The position numbers and the translations under genes were made by a program. Below the pieces are notes generated by a model. That model saw only the letters and a program-made list of their open reading frames with translations. It was not told the DNA's origin and did not search any database. Source: Myxococcales bacterium (lineage in GTDB: Bacteria; Myxococcota_A; Bradymonadia; Bradymonadales; GCA-2716585). Taken from it: DNA of 64,000 nt. Each line of letters starts with the position of its first letter. Within the stretch, counting starts at the first letter, position 1. Of the stretch, positions 52,367 to 61,700 are shown in pieces. The stretch spans positions 62,001-126,000 of the forward strand of contig PBBL01000003.1 of NCBI GenBank assembly GCA_002716585.1, read 5' to 3'.

Positions 52367-53782
52367 TCAAGGCCGGGCGGTGACCTCCGCGTGGGCGGCG
52401 GCGACCCGCTCACGCTCCGAGGGGAAGGCGGTCTGGAGGCGCCTCGCCGCGCAGAGCCCCTCCAGCCACTCCGCCGGGTGCATCCTGGCCCCGACCTGAT
52501 CGAGGCGCTGGGCGTTGTCGGGGACGAGCGCCTCGGGCAGCGCGGTGGTCAGCGTGGCGATGTCGCCGTCCTGGTAGAGGCGGAGGGTCACCTCGACCCC
52601 CTCGGCGAGGTCGCGCCCGGTGCGAAAGAGGTGCAGCCGCCAGGGGCGGGACCAGGCGATGGCGACGGGAGGCGCGCCGTCCAGGCCAACGAGCCGCAGC
52701 CCCTCCGGGCTGAGGAGGACGGACGACGGGCAGCGAGCGCCCGGGGAGAGGCGGCGGCGCGCGCACCAGCTCCGAGCCAGCCGCGCGAGCGGGGGCAGGG
52801 CGCTGCTGGACAGCGGGACGATGGCCGAGGTGAGCGTCAAGAGGGTCAGCGCCTGGGCGAGCACCACCAGCCCCTCGGCGTTCAGCCCGTGGGAGGCGAT
52901 GTTGTAGCTCACGCCCGCCAGCACCGCCGTCAGCGCGAGGGCGGCGCTCGCCGAGAGCACCGCCTGGGTCGGGAGCGCCGGGACCTCCTCCCAGAGGGGC
53001 ACGACGTCGGCGCTCAGGCGGCGGTGGGGCGCCTCGCGGTGGTGGGCCGCGCCCTCCACCGGGTCCAGCGCCGGGATGAGGAGCGCGACGGCCGCCGTCG
53101 CCATGCTGGCCTGGACCCCCGGAGAGAGCCCCATCCCCTCGGGCGGGGTGATCCGGGCGTGCCAGCCTGACGCGTCCGAGGGGCGCTGAGGGCGCTCCGT
53201 GGAGACGCGCCAGGGCTGTGTCCTGTGGAGGGCCTCAAGGCGGGCCTGGAGCATCGTGGTTGGCCCCTGCCAGGCGATCTGGAGGCCGTCGTCGAGGTGC
53301 TCGGTGGACCAGGAGAGGGTGAGCTGGCGCTGGGGCTGGCCAAGGACGACCTGGTGTCGCCCCGGCGCGTTGACGCGGCGGAGGGTGGTGTCCGGGTGGC
53401 CGTCGCAGAGCGCGCGGACGGCGTTCATGATCTCGAGATCCCGGCGGAGGGTGAACAGCTCAAGGTGGTTCGAGGGGCGCAGCAGCGTCGTCAGGCCGAG
53501 CGCCAGCGGCGCGACCCAGGCCACGTGGTAGGTGATCCAGGCGGCGGAGACCGTGGAGAAGGGGGCGGGGTCGATGAACAGGGGCATCCCGAGCCCGGCG
53601 AGGTACATCGCCCCGAGCCAGGTGAAGAGGGTGGGGCGGTCGCTGTCGCGCAGCTCACGGCCCGCGAGGTGCCTCCACAGCCGACGCGCGAAGCGGCGCT
53701 CCTGAAGCGTCCGACGGACGTAGCCCTCGGCGCGCGCGAAGCGGGCCTGCTGGCGAGCGGGTGTGGAGGGGTTGGGTCGCAT
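52367..53782 (-). CDS. Membrane protein of unknown function
   Basis: I chose ATG 53782 (CAGGAGTCGGCCC before it). The 471-residue protein has four or so hydrophobic segments: FTWLGAMYLAGLGMPLFI and YHVAWVAPLALGLTTLL near the N-terminus, and LSASAALALTAVLAGVSYNI and VVLAQALTLLTLTSAIVPL in the middle. They flank two soluble domains, one of which has a strand-rich part (HQVVLGQPQRQLTLSWST) resembling a PH-like fold. The C-terminal part (PWRLHLFRTGRDLAEGVEVT) also looks like a PH-like domain (bPH). I do not recognise the family. The gap to the downstream co-directional membrane gene is 96 bases, so they may form one operon. Confidence 0.62.
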   Translation of the reverse strand: MRPNPSTPARQQARFARAEGYVRRTLQERRFARRLWRHLAGRELRDSDRPTLFTWLGAMYLAGLGMPLFIDPAPFSTVSAAWITYHVAWVAPLALGLTTLLRPSNHLELFTLRRDLEIMNAVRALCDGHPDTTLRRVNAPGRHQVVLGQPQRQLTLSWSTEHLDDGLQIAWQGPTTMLQARLEALHRTQPWRVSTERPQRPSDASGWHARITPPEGMGLSPGVQASMATAAVALLIPALDPVEGAAHHREAPHRRLSADVVPLWEEVPALPTQAVLSASAALALTAVLAGVSYNIASHGLNAEGLVVLAQALTLLTLTSAIVPLSSSALPPLARLARSWCARRRLSPGARCPSSVLLSPEGLRLVGLDGAPPVAIAWSRPWRLHLFRTGRDLAEGVEVTLRLYQDGDIATLTTALPEALVPDNAQRLDQVGARMHPAEWLEGLCAARRLQTAFPSERERVAAAHAEVTARP

Positions 53783-53946
53783 GGGTCGGGCCGACTCCTG
53801 AGGCTGAGGGGACCGGGGCGCACCGGAGCAACGCCACGCGGCGCGCGGGTATGCCCGAAGCCTGGATCCAGGGGTTGCGTCGTTGGCGTGGATGCGCACC
53901 TTCTACCGCGCTCGCCGCTCCGCCAACCCCAGGATTGAGGCCAACC

Positions 53947-55218
53947 ATGACCCCCCCAACGCTCCTGCCCTTGTCTGCGCCGCCCGCTGAACCCGCGTGG
54001 CCGAGCAGCTTCGACGTCATGACCTGGAACGTGCTCCTGCCCAACAACGACGCCACCGACGAGGGGTGGTGGGTGACGAAGTACTACGACGCCGCGACCG
54101 ATCCCGCGCACCGCGCCTGGTCCCACCGGCGGGGGCTGCTGCGCGAGGTGCTGGTGGGGCGGGCGCCGGACATCGCCTGCGTTCAGGAGGTGGCGGCGTC
54201 CACCTTCGCGGAGGACTTCGCGTTCATGGCCGAGGCGGGCTACGCCCATGCGCTGCACCGAAAATATTGGCTGCGCAACGCGACCTTCTGGCGCGACGAC
54301 CGCTGGGAGCACGTGCTGGACAAGCACAAGGACCGCGTCCTGATCACGCTGCTGCGCCAGCGCGAGGAGGAGGGGCGCCTGCTGTACGTGATCAACTGCC
54401 ACCTGACGGCGGCGCCGCAGCCCGACAGGCGCTTTCGGCAGCTCTTTGAGGCGCTCGATCAGGTCCGCAAGGAGCAGAACAAGCTCGGTCTGGATCCGGC
54501 GGAGGCGGCGGTCGTGGTGTGCGGCGACTTCAACTGCGACCCGGTCGGGGCTGGCACGGATCGGCTCCTCCGAGAGGGGGAGGTCGGGCCGGAGCTGCGC
54601 GAGCCCCGGTGGCCCGAGCAGCCGGTGACGTCGAAGCGGCGCGGGCAGGCGTTCGGCCCGTTCGAGGATCTGGGCCGCGCCGCGTTCGGGGCGCCGATGC
54701 CGACGCTGGTGGTCACCCGGCTGAGCAGCTGCTTCACGAAGGAGGGGCTGACGCCGCGGTTCTTCGAGGCGCTCGGGGCGATGTTCCGTCGATTCGCCGG
54801 GGAGGCGGAGGTGATGGACGAGGAGGCGGTGGCGGCGTGGGTGGCGCGCATCAACGGCGACCCGTCGCGCGGGAGCGAGCGCCGCAAGGCCGACGCGGTG
54901 TTCGCCGAGAAGGGCGAGTTGACGTTGACGCAGGAGGAGCTGCTCGGGATCTACGTGAGCGAGCTTCAGGAGGGGAAGTTCTGGAGCGTCCAGCACGACC
55001 TCCAGGTCTGCGAGGTGGCCCCGCCCGGGGAGGTGGAGCTGTTCGAGGCTTCGCTCGATCGGATCTACGTCAACCGGAGCGCGCTGCGGGGCGTGGCGGT
55101 GCGCGAGCCGCTGACCGAGGCGCAGCGGGGGCTGCTGTACGAGGCGCGGCAGGGGCTGCCGAACGCCTGGCACCCGTCGGACCACCTGCCGGTGTTGGCG
55201 CGGGTGGCGTGGCGGTGA
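53947..55218 (+). CDS. EEP-family enzyme with an EF-hand-like helical insertion
   Basis: I chose ATG 53947 because it begins right before the domain and follows GATTGAGGCC. The 423-residue product is an endonuclease/exonuclease/phosphatase: VMTWNVLLPNND (Asn), IACVQEVAA (metal Glu), NCHLTAAP (His), VVCGDFNCDPVG (Asp, Asn) and WHPSDHLPVLA (Asp-His). Between the GDFNCDP strand and the final barrel strands it carries an insertion of about 130 residues rich in helix, including ELTLTQEELLGIYVSEL and GKFWSVQHDL. The insertion resembles EF-hand-bearing EEP proteins reported in plants. The physiological substrate, RNA or a small phosphodiester, is unknown. The gene has no signal peptide and converges on the ATP-grasp operon. 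Confidence 0.85.
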   Translation: MTPPTLLPLSAPPAEPAWPSSFDVMTWNVLLPNNDATDEGWWVTKYYDAATDPAHRAWSHRRGLLREVLVGRAPDIACVQEVAASTFAEDFAFMAEAGYAHALHRKYWLRNATFWRDDRWEHVLDKHKDRVLITLLRQREEEGRLLYVINCHLTAAPQPDRRFRQLFEALDQVRKEQNKLGLDPAEAAVVVCGDFNCDPVGAGTDRLLREGEVGPELREPRWPEQPVTSKRRGQAFGPFEDLGRAAFGAPMPTLVVTRLSSCFTKEGLTPRFFEALGAMFRRFAGEAEVMDEEAVAAWVARINGDPSRGSERRKADAVFAEKGELTLTQEELLGIYVSELQEGKFWSVQHDLQVCEVAPPGEVELFEASLDRIYVNRSALRGVAVREPLTEAQRGLLYEARQGLPNAWHPSDHLPVLARVAWR

Positions 55219-55219
55219 G

Positions 55220-56200
55220 CTAGCGCTGGGCGCGGCGCTCGATGTGGTCGAGGACGTGGGGTGTGAAGCGGACCCCGGTGAAGCGCTCGGCGTCGAGGAA
55301 GCCGCCGGTGGCGAAGGCGTTGATCTCGACGAGCTTGCCGCCGATGAAGTCGAGCCCGGCGAGCAGGATGCCGTCGTCGCGGAGCTTCGGGCCGACGGCG
55401 GCGATCACCTCGCGCATGGCGTCGGTGATGACGGCCGGGGTGGCGCGCCCGCCTGCGTGGATGTTGCTGCGGAAGTCGCCGGCGCCGGGGACGCGCTGGA
55501 CCGCCGCGGCGTGGCCGTCCACCTCGATGAGTTGGCCGTCGAGGAGGATGAGGCGGCAGTCGCCGGAGGTCGCCTCGGGGATGAACTCCTGGGCGATGAC
55601 GTAGCCCTGGCGCGACAGCACGTCGATGATCTGACGGATGTTCTCGCGGCCGGGGCCGATCTTGAAGACGTCGCGCCCCCAGGTCCCCTGCAGCGGCTTG
55701 AGGACGGCGGGGCCGTCCACGGTGTCGAGGAAGGCGAGTATGGCGTCGAGGTCGGTGGTGATGAGGGTGCGGGGGCGAAAGCGGGCGGGGACGTTGCTCA
55801 GGTAGAGCTTGCTGTCGGCGCGCTGGAGGCCGTCCGGGTCGTTGAAGACCGCCACGCCGTGGTCGCGGGCGAAGCGGGCGAGCGCCAGCGCGGCGCCGTG
55901 CGCCCAGCCGCGGCCCGCGTCGCGGGCGGGGTTGGTGCGCAGCAGCAGGACGTCGCAGGCGGAGAGGTCGATCGGCTCGGCGTCGGCGGCCTTGAGCGCG
56001 GCGAGCAGGGCGGCGCGGTCGTCGGCCGGGGCGACGCGGTGGCCGAGCCCGATCACCCGGTCGGCGGGGGAGAGGCCGAGGTGGGCGACGGAGGCGACGT
56101 GGACCTCGTGGCCGCGTGTGGCGGCCTCGGCGATGAGCATGGTGGTGGTCTGGCTGGCCTCCAGCTCTTGAACGTCGTTGACGAGTACGGTGAACTTCAT
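55220..56200 (-). CDS. ATP-grasp ligase, glutathione synthetase-like (GshB/RimK type)
   Basis: I chose ATG 56200, which overlaps the preceding stop by four bases and follows CCAGGAGGAGCAGTC. The 326-residue protein follows GshB: MKFTVLVNDVQ-like N-terminus, LLLRTNPARDAG, a linker helix with NDPDGLQRADSKLYLS, VLKPLQGTWGRDVFKI (Gly-rich ATP loop and Lys), YVIAQEFIPEATSGDCRLIL (Arg/Asp of the metal site) and LVEINAFATGGF with the Glu-Asn metal ligands. Such enzymes join a carboxylate, activated as acylphosphate, to an amine. There is no gamma-glutamylcysteine ligase beside it, so it may make a different dipeptide. It is the third gene of the overlapping operon. Confidence 0.85.
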   Translation of the reverse strand: MKFTVLVNDVQELEASQTTTMLIAEAATRGHEVHVASVAHLGLSPADRVIGLGHRVAPADDRAALLAALKAADAEPIDLSACDVLLLRTNPARDAGRGWAHGAALALARFARDHGVAVFNDPDGLQRADSKLYLSNVPARFRPRTLITTDLDAILAFLDTVDGPAVLKPLQGTWGRDVFKIGPGRENIRQIIDVLSRQGYVIAQEFIPEATSGDCRLILLDGQLIEVDGHAAAVQRVPGAGDFRSNIHAGGRATPAVITDAMREVIAAVGPKLRDDGILLAGLDFIGGKLVEINAFATGGFLDAERFTGVRFTPHVLDHIERRAQR

Positions 56201-57243
56201 GACTGCTCCTCCTGGGGTTGGGGGGCTGTGTCGCGTCGCTTGTGGAAGGTCGCGGAGTCGTCGGCGAGGATCCCGAGGTGGAGGATCCGCGCGCCGGTCT
56301 GCCCGACGGGGTTGATGCTCTTGCCGATGACGACGCCGTCCTCGGGGCTCGGGTACTCGTGCATGAGGTCGCCGTAGACGTTGATGACGCGGGCCACGGT
56401 TTCGCCGCAGGCGACGTGCTGGGTGACGCGGGGGAACACCTCCAGGATGCCGCCCGCGTCGCTGTAGAGCCAGTAGGAGCTGCTGCACAAGACGGGCGGG
56501 TCGCCCATGGCGAGCTGCCGCCGCCGGGGGATCATGCCGACCTCGGCGAGCACGGCGCGCAGGCCGGTGACCGAGCGCTTGATGAGTTCGTTCTGGAAGA
56601 CGCCCGGGTTGCCGATCTCGACGGTGATGGCGGGGATGTCGAGCGCCTCGGCGGCGCCGCGCAGGGTGTGATCGCTGGCCGGGTTGTGGACGATGATCTG
56701 GGGCCTCTGGAGGTAGGCCATCTGCGCGGTCGTCTCCTTGGTCATGTCGGCGCGGACGTAGAGGCTGTTGACGCGCCCCGGGCTGGCGGTGTGGAGGTCG
56801 GCGAGGTAGTCGAAGCGGCGCACGCCCCGGTCCATGAAGCGGTGGGCGTAGATCTCGGGGACGCTGCCGTCGGGGCGGCCGGGCATGATGTGGTTGAGGT
56901 CGACCCCCTCGCGGAAGCGCCGCCGGTGCTCCAGGTAGCTGGGGACGTTGACGACGACGACGCCCACGACGGTCCCGCGCAGCGTGCGGCGGTCGAGGCG
57001 GTTGAGCAGCCGGTGGATGACCGGGATGCCGTTGAGCTCGTTGCCGTGCAGCGCGGCGGTGAGCCCGAAGACGGGGCCGTCGCGCTCCCCACGGGCGACC
57101 ATCACGGGGACGGCCATCGGGCGCCCGAGGCCGTCCTGGACCAGCTCGACCCGGAGGCGGGTCAGCTTCCCGCGAGGGCACATCTCTGGATCAAAGCTCT
57201 CGACGAGCCGCACCATGATGCGGCGGCTGTCGTTGTTTCCCAT
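56197..57243 (-). CDS. Succinylglutamate desuccinylase/aspartoacylase-family zinc hydrolase
   Basis: This M14-like zinc hydrolase cleaves acyl or amide bonds of N-acylated amino acids. Zinc ligands are His and Glu in ALHGNELNGIP and a later His in DLHTASPGR. The catalytic Glu is expected in ITVEIGNPG. The 348-residue product is close to AstE/ASPA length. GTG 57255 overlaps the upstream stop by four bases; ATG 57243 has a GTGAGG site and I prefer it, but the GTG is plausible. Both neighbouring genes are ATP-grasp ligases in the same operon, so it may act on their product or precursor rather than in arginine catabolism, for which no ast genes are present. Confidence 0.85.
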   Translation of the reverse strand: MGNNDSRRIMVRLVESFDPEMCPRGKLTRLRVELVQDGLGRPMAVPVMVARGERDGPVFGLTAALHGNELNGIPVIHRLLNRLDRRTLRGTVVGVVVVNVPSYLEHRRRFREGVDLNHIMPGRPDGSVPEIYAHRFMDRGVRRFDYLADLHTASPGRVNSLYVRADMTKETTAQMAYLQRPQIIVHNPASDHTLRGAAEALDIPAITVEIGNPGVFQNELIKRSVTGLRAVLAEVGMIPRRRQLAMGDPPVLCSSSYWLYSDAGGILEVFPRVTQHVACGETVARVINVYGDLMHEYPSPEDGVVIGKSINPVGQTGARILHLGILADDSATFHKRRDTAPQPQEEQS

Positions 57244-57251
57244 GGGGGCCC

Positions 57252-58694
57252 TCACGTGATGATCTCGGAGACGAGCGCCGGATCGGGGTTGATGGAGCGG
57301 AAGAAGCGTTGCCGGAAGCGGTTGCGCTGGGTGACGAGCTGGTTGGCCATCTCGTCGATCGCGGCCATGGCCAGGACGGTCTGGATGTAGGCCTCGATCA
57401 GGTCATCGAGGCCGACGCCGAGGAGGTTGAAGTCCCGGCTGTCCATGAGCGTGAGGCGCCCGTGCTCGGTGTCCCAGCCGCCTCCGTCGGTCTTGACCGA
57501 GAGGTTGGTGCCGAGCATCGACCACGACTGCATCCCGGTGGGGCGCTCGGCGGTGAGCGGCGAGCGGGCGCGGCGGGCGTAGATCGCGACGGGGTAGAAG
57601 CCGTCGGGGGAGGCGCCGACCATGAAGCGCATGTCGGCGACGAAGATCTGCCCCTTGCGGTTGGGGATGGTGCCGAGCTGGTTGAGCTGCCCCTGGCGCC
57701 CACGGGAGCTCCACCGCGTGTGGCCGATCAGGGCCTGGACGATGAAGCGGTCGTAGGGGGGGTCCTGGTCCATGAAGGCGTCCAGCTCCTCGTTGCTGGT
57801 GACGGTGAACACCCCCTGCCCGGCGTTGCTGTAGGGCACCTTGATGACCGCCGAGCCGCCCATCCGCGCGACCCACAGCGGGACCTCGGCGCGGTTCACG
57901 TCCCAGATCGTCTCGGGGGTGCGGATCGTGAGGCCGGTCTGCTGGATGCGGGCGTTGTAGAGGTCGTAGGCCTTGGCGGCGAGCATCTTGTTGCGCCCGC
58001 CCGCCAGGCAGATGAGGACGGGGTTGAACAGCGGCGTCCGCGTGACGGGCGGGAGCCGGTTCCAGGGGCGCTGGGTGACGTAGCGGAACGCGGCGCGGAT
58101 CGGGGCCCAGGCGCCGTCGGGGTCGCGCACCTCCAGGACCCGGTCCTCGGTGAACCGGAAGGCGCGGTCCTCGGTGGAGTCGGGGGCGTAGATGAGGTGG
58201 ACCGGCTCGTTGGCGAGGTCGGCGAGCGTGGCGGCGTAGCCGGTGTTCTCCATCGGGTTCTTGTCGTAGAGGACCGCGAGGCCGCCCTGGGGGAGGTTGC
58301 GGCGCTTGAGCATCGGCATGAAGGAGCGCTCAAGGAGCATCCGGTAGCCCGCCTGATCCTGGTCCTCGGCGAGCGGCGGCATCGACTTCTGCCCGGAGGG
58401 GCAGGAGTTGGTCTCGATGACGACGATCTGGCGCACGCCGTGCTCGGTGGTGACCGCGAACAGGTCGGTGCCGCCCCACCGGTAGTGCCGGGGGGTGTGG
58501 CTGAGCGCGGCGCGGATCGCCTCGGGCTTGACCTCCGGGTGGAGGTGGGCGTAGCGCTCGGCGATGCGCTCATTCTTGAGGTTGAAGAAGTAGCGGATCA
58601 GCGGGTGGACCTGAGCGTTGAGGACCTTGGTGTAATAGTGGTCCTGGCGCTCAAAGCTGCCCGGTTGAATGACTCGGCTGATGGGTTCTGACAT
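57252..58694 (-). CDS. Unfamiliar ATP-grasp-like protein, first gene of the three-gene operon
   Basis: I chose ATG 58694 (GAGGAC before it). The 480-residue protein has no family I can name, but its middle and C-terminal parts show ATP-grasp logic. [18 protein letters not shown] matches the Lys plus Gly-rich loop, and [12 protein letters not shown] is a typical adenine-strand segment. [20 protein letters not shown] with RRARSPLT resembles the Asp-Arg metal region, and METNSCPSG-type text near residue 90 (ETNSCPSGQ) may be a substrate loop. It carries no signal peptide. It probably activates a carboxylate with ATP. The three genes overlap by four bases each, so they are expected to work together. 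Confidence 0.65.
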   Translation of the reverse strand: MSEPISRVIQPGSFERQDHYYTKVLNAQVHPLIRYFFNLKNERIAERYAHLHPEVKPEAIRAALSHTPRHYRWGGTDLFAVTTEHGVRQIVVIETNSCPSGQKSMPPLAEDQDQAGYRMLLERSFMPMLKRRNLPQGGLAVLYDKNPMENTGYAATLADLANEPVHLIYAPDSTEDRAFRFTEDRVLEVRDPDGAWAPIRAAFRYVTQRPWNRLPPVTRTPLFNPVLICLAGGRNKMLAAKAYDLYNARIQQTGLTIRTPETIWDVNRAEVPLWVARMGGSAVIKVPYSNAGQGVFTVTSNEELDAFMDQDPPYDRFIVQALIGHTRWSSRGRQGQLNQLGTIPNRKGQIFVADMRFMVGASPDGFYPVAIYARRARSPLTAERPTGMQSWSMLGTNLSVKTDGGGWDTEHGRLTLMDSRDFNLLGVGLDDLIEAYIQTVLAMAAIDEMANQLVTQRNRFRQRFFRSINPDPALVSEIIT

Positions 58695-58747
58695 GGTGCG
58701 CGTCCTCGTGGCTTGTCGAGGCGAAGGGGCCCCGTATCCCGGCCAGG

Positions 58748-58785
58748 AACCGCGGTTATATGGGGCGGCCCCCAACGGGTGTCAA
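58748..58785 (-). promoter_or_regulatory. Promoter for the ATP-grasp operon, with a 10-bp palindrome at the start site
   Basis: On the minus strand TTGACA (58785-58780) is a perfect -35. A -10 is CATATA at 17 bases (58762-58757) or TATAAC at 19 bases (58760-58755). The palindrome AACCGCGGTT (58748-58757) overlaps the -10 end and the likely start site, where a repressor could bind. The leader to ATG 58694 is about 50 bases. Confidence 0.5.
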
Positions 58786-58798
58786 CACAAAAAAAGGC

Positions 58799-61700
58799 TC
58801 AGGGGGGTGTCTCGCGGGCCGCCTTGACGATCGCGGGCGGCAGGTCGTCGGGGAGCTGCCCGAACAGCAGCGCGGTTCCGTCGGCGTGGGCTTCGAGCGT
58901 GTGCTCAAGGAGCTGCACGGCGCGCCCGACGGCGCTCCCCGGAGGGGCGTCCATGGTGGCGAAGCGCGCCTGGGCGTCGGCGGCGTGGGTGGAGGGGTCC
59001 CGGTTGGTGGCGAGGGCGAGGTGCGCCTTCTCGCAGAGGCAGAGGATCTGGCCGTGCAGCTCGTTGAGGGCCTCAAAGAGGCTGAGGGCGTGGTTGACGT
59101 TGTTGCGGGCGCGGGCGCGGTCGCGGGTGAGCCGGTAGAGGCGCGCGCGGTAGAGGTGGGTGAACGCCTCCAGGCGGCGATCGCCCAGCTCGCGGGCGGT
59201 GGCGATCGCCAGATCAAAGAGGTCGCGCGCCTGTCGGTGCTGGCCCCGGTCGCGGTAGAGGGAGCCGAGGTTGGCGAGCGTGTAGCCCTCGCTGCGGCGG
59301 TCGCCGATGCTGCGCTGGAGGCTGAGCGCCTGCTCGTAGAGCTTGATCGCCTCGGCGGTGCGTCGCAGCTCCTGGTGGGCGTGGGCGAGGTTGCCGAGCA
59401 CCTGCCCCTCGTTGCGGCGGTCGCCCAGCTCGCGGAAGATGACGAGCGCCTTGAGGGCGGCCTCGTGGCTTGAGGCGTACTCGCCGAGGTCCTGCTCCAG
59501 CACGGCGAGCCGCCCCCAGACGAGCCCGGTGCGGCGCCGGTCGCCGATCTCGACGAGGATGGTGAGGGCCTGGCTGTAGTTCTCGCGGGCCTCGACGTAG
59601 CGGCTCTGGAGCAGGTGGAGGTTGCCGAGGTTGAAGAGGGCGACCGCCTCGCTGCGGCGATCGCCGATCTGACGGAAGACCTGGAGCGCCTGGGTGCTCA
59701 TCTCGTCCGCCTGCTCGTACTCGCCGCGGCTGAGCGCCAGGAGCGCGATGTTGTTCAGGGTGCGCGCCTCGCTGTGGCGGTTGCCGACGCCGCGGTAGTA
59801 GTCGAGGAGGCGGTCGAAGGTCGCCCGCGCCTCCTCGGTGCGCCCCTGCTCCTTGAGGGCGAGCGCCTTGTTGCCCTGGATGCGGTACTCGACGGGGCGG
59901 TCGCCCGCGCTCTGGAGGATCTCGATCGCCTCGTCGTAGAGCGCCATCGCCTTGGCGTACTCCCCCTGGCGCTGGTACAGCAGCGCGATCTCGCCCAGCG
60001 ACTCGCCCATGCTGCTGTGGTCGCTCAGGGTGCGGAAGATGTTGTAGGCGTCCTTCTGGTGTTGCATGGCGAGTTCGATCTCGCCGGCGTTGAACAGGAT
60101 GCGGCCGAGGATGAAGAGGGCGCGCCCGCGCTCGGGCATGAGGTTGTGGCTCTGCGCCCCCTCCAGCGCGACGTTGACGGTGTAGCGCGCCTCCTCGCTG
60201 CGCCCCTGGACGAGGAGGACCCGCTCGATGAAGTCGAGGTGGGCGCCGATCATGTCGGGGGGCGGGGGGTTGATCAGCTCAAACCCCTCCTGGTCGGGGG
60301 TGAGCGCGAACGCCTGCTTGAAGTAGCGCTCGGCGTCGGAGAGGGCGAAGCGGGCGGCGCTGAAGCGCGCCTCCTTGAGGTAGGCCTGACGGGCCTCGTC
60401 GATCTGCCCGGCCTTCTCCAGGTGGTGGCCGAGCATGCCGGGGGAGATGTCGGTGCCCTGGGCGCGGTAGACCTCCAGGACCCCGGCGATCTGGCGGTGG
60501 AGGCGCGCCCGGCGGCGGCGCGGGAGGCGGAGGTAGGCGACCTCGCGCAGCTTGTCGTGGGCGAAGCGCCAGGAGCGTCGCCCCGCCGGGGTGAGGATGT
60601 CGCGGTCGACGAGGTCGTCGATGGCGTCCTGCACCATGGCGCGGGTGTCGGGGGAGGCCCCGTTGCCGACGCCGACCCAGCCGTCGGTGAGGATGTCCGG
60701 GTGGATCTGGTGGCCGAGCACGGCGGCGACCTCGCAGATCCGCCGCAGCCGGGGGGGGAGGCGGTCGAGGCGCGCGACGAGCAGCTCCTGGATGGAGCGG
60801 GGCTCGGCGACGTGGCCCACGTAGCTCGTCAGCGCGGTGGCGTCTCCGGCGAGGACCCAGCGGCCCGCGGCGTCGCGCACGAGCAGCTCCTGCTCGACGG
60901 CGACGCGCAGGTACTCCGAGACGTGGAACGGGTTGCCGCTGGCCTGCTCGGTGACGAAGCGCAGCAGCGCCGGGGGGGGCTGCTCCAGCCCCAGCTCCTC
61001 GCGGACCAGCGCGGTGACCTCGTCGTTGCTCATCCGAGGGATGCGCTCGGTGTGGACGTGCTCCAGCTCCGCGAGCTGATCGATCGCCGTCGGGGCGTGA
61101 TCGGAGCGCACCAGCCCGAGGATCAGCCAGGGGTGCTCGCCGAGGTAGCGCTTCGCCAGCACCCGGAGGCACTCCAGGGACAGCTCGTCGGACCACTGGA
61201 GGTCGTCGAGCACCATGACGACCGGCTTGTCGCTGCTCCAGGCCTTCATGGTGCGGCCCACCGCCGTGAACAGGCGGCTCTGCCCCGCCTCGGGGAGGAC
61301 GTCGCGGGTGTCCTCCGGGCGCGGGACCTCCTCGATCTGGGGCAGCTCCCGCAGGCAGGAGGCGTAGGTGGCGAGCAGCGGGGCGCGCTCCCCGAGCAGG
61401 CGCTCAAACTCGCCCTGCCCCTCCTGGAGGCAGCGGTCGGCGATGTTCATGAACAGCGTCTGGAAGGCGTGCAGCGGCGACGAGGCGAGGTCGGTCTCGG
61501 TGTCGATGGGGACGCAGTGCCCGGTGAGGACGGGGATCTTGTGGTTGCGGGCGCGGCGCACCAGCTCCTGCGCGATGCGCGACTTGCCCGAGCCGCTCTC
61601 GCCCTGGAGCAGGACGAGGCGCCCCTTGCCGGTCATCGCTTCGCGCAGGTGGGCGCCGAGGCGTCGCATCAAGGTGCGGCGGCCCACGAACTGAGGCTTG

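Noticed and set aside
50609-53170. Plus-strand open frame of about 850 codons
   Set aside because: It spans two minus-strand membrane-protein genes and the gap between them. Its composition is Arg/Gly/Glu-rich noise without motifs.
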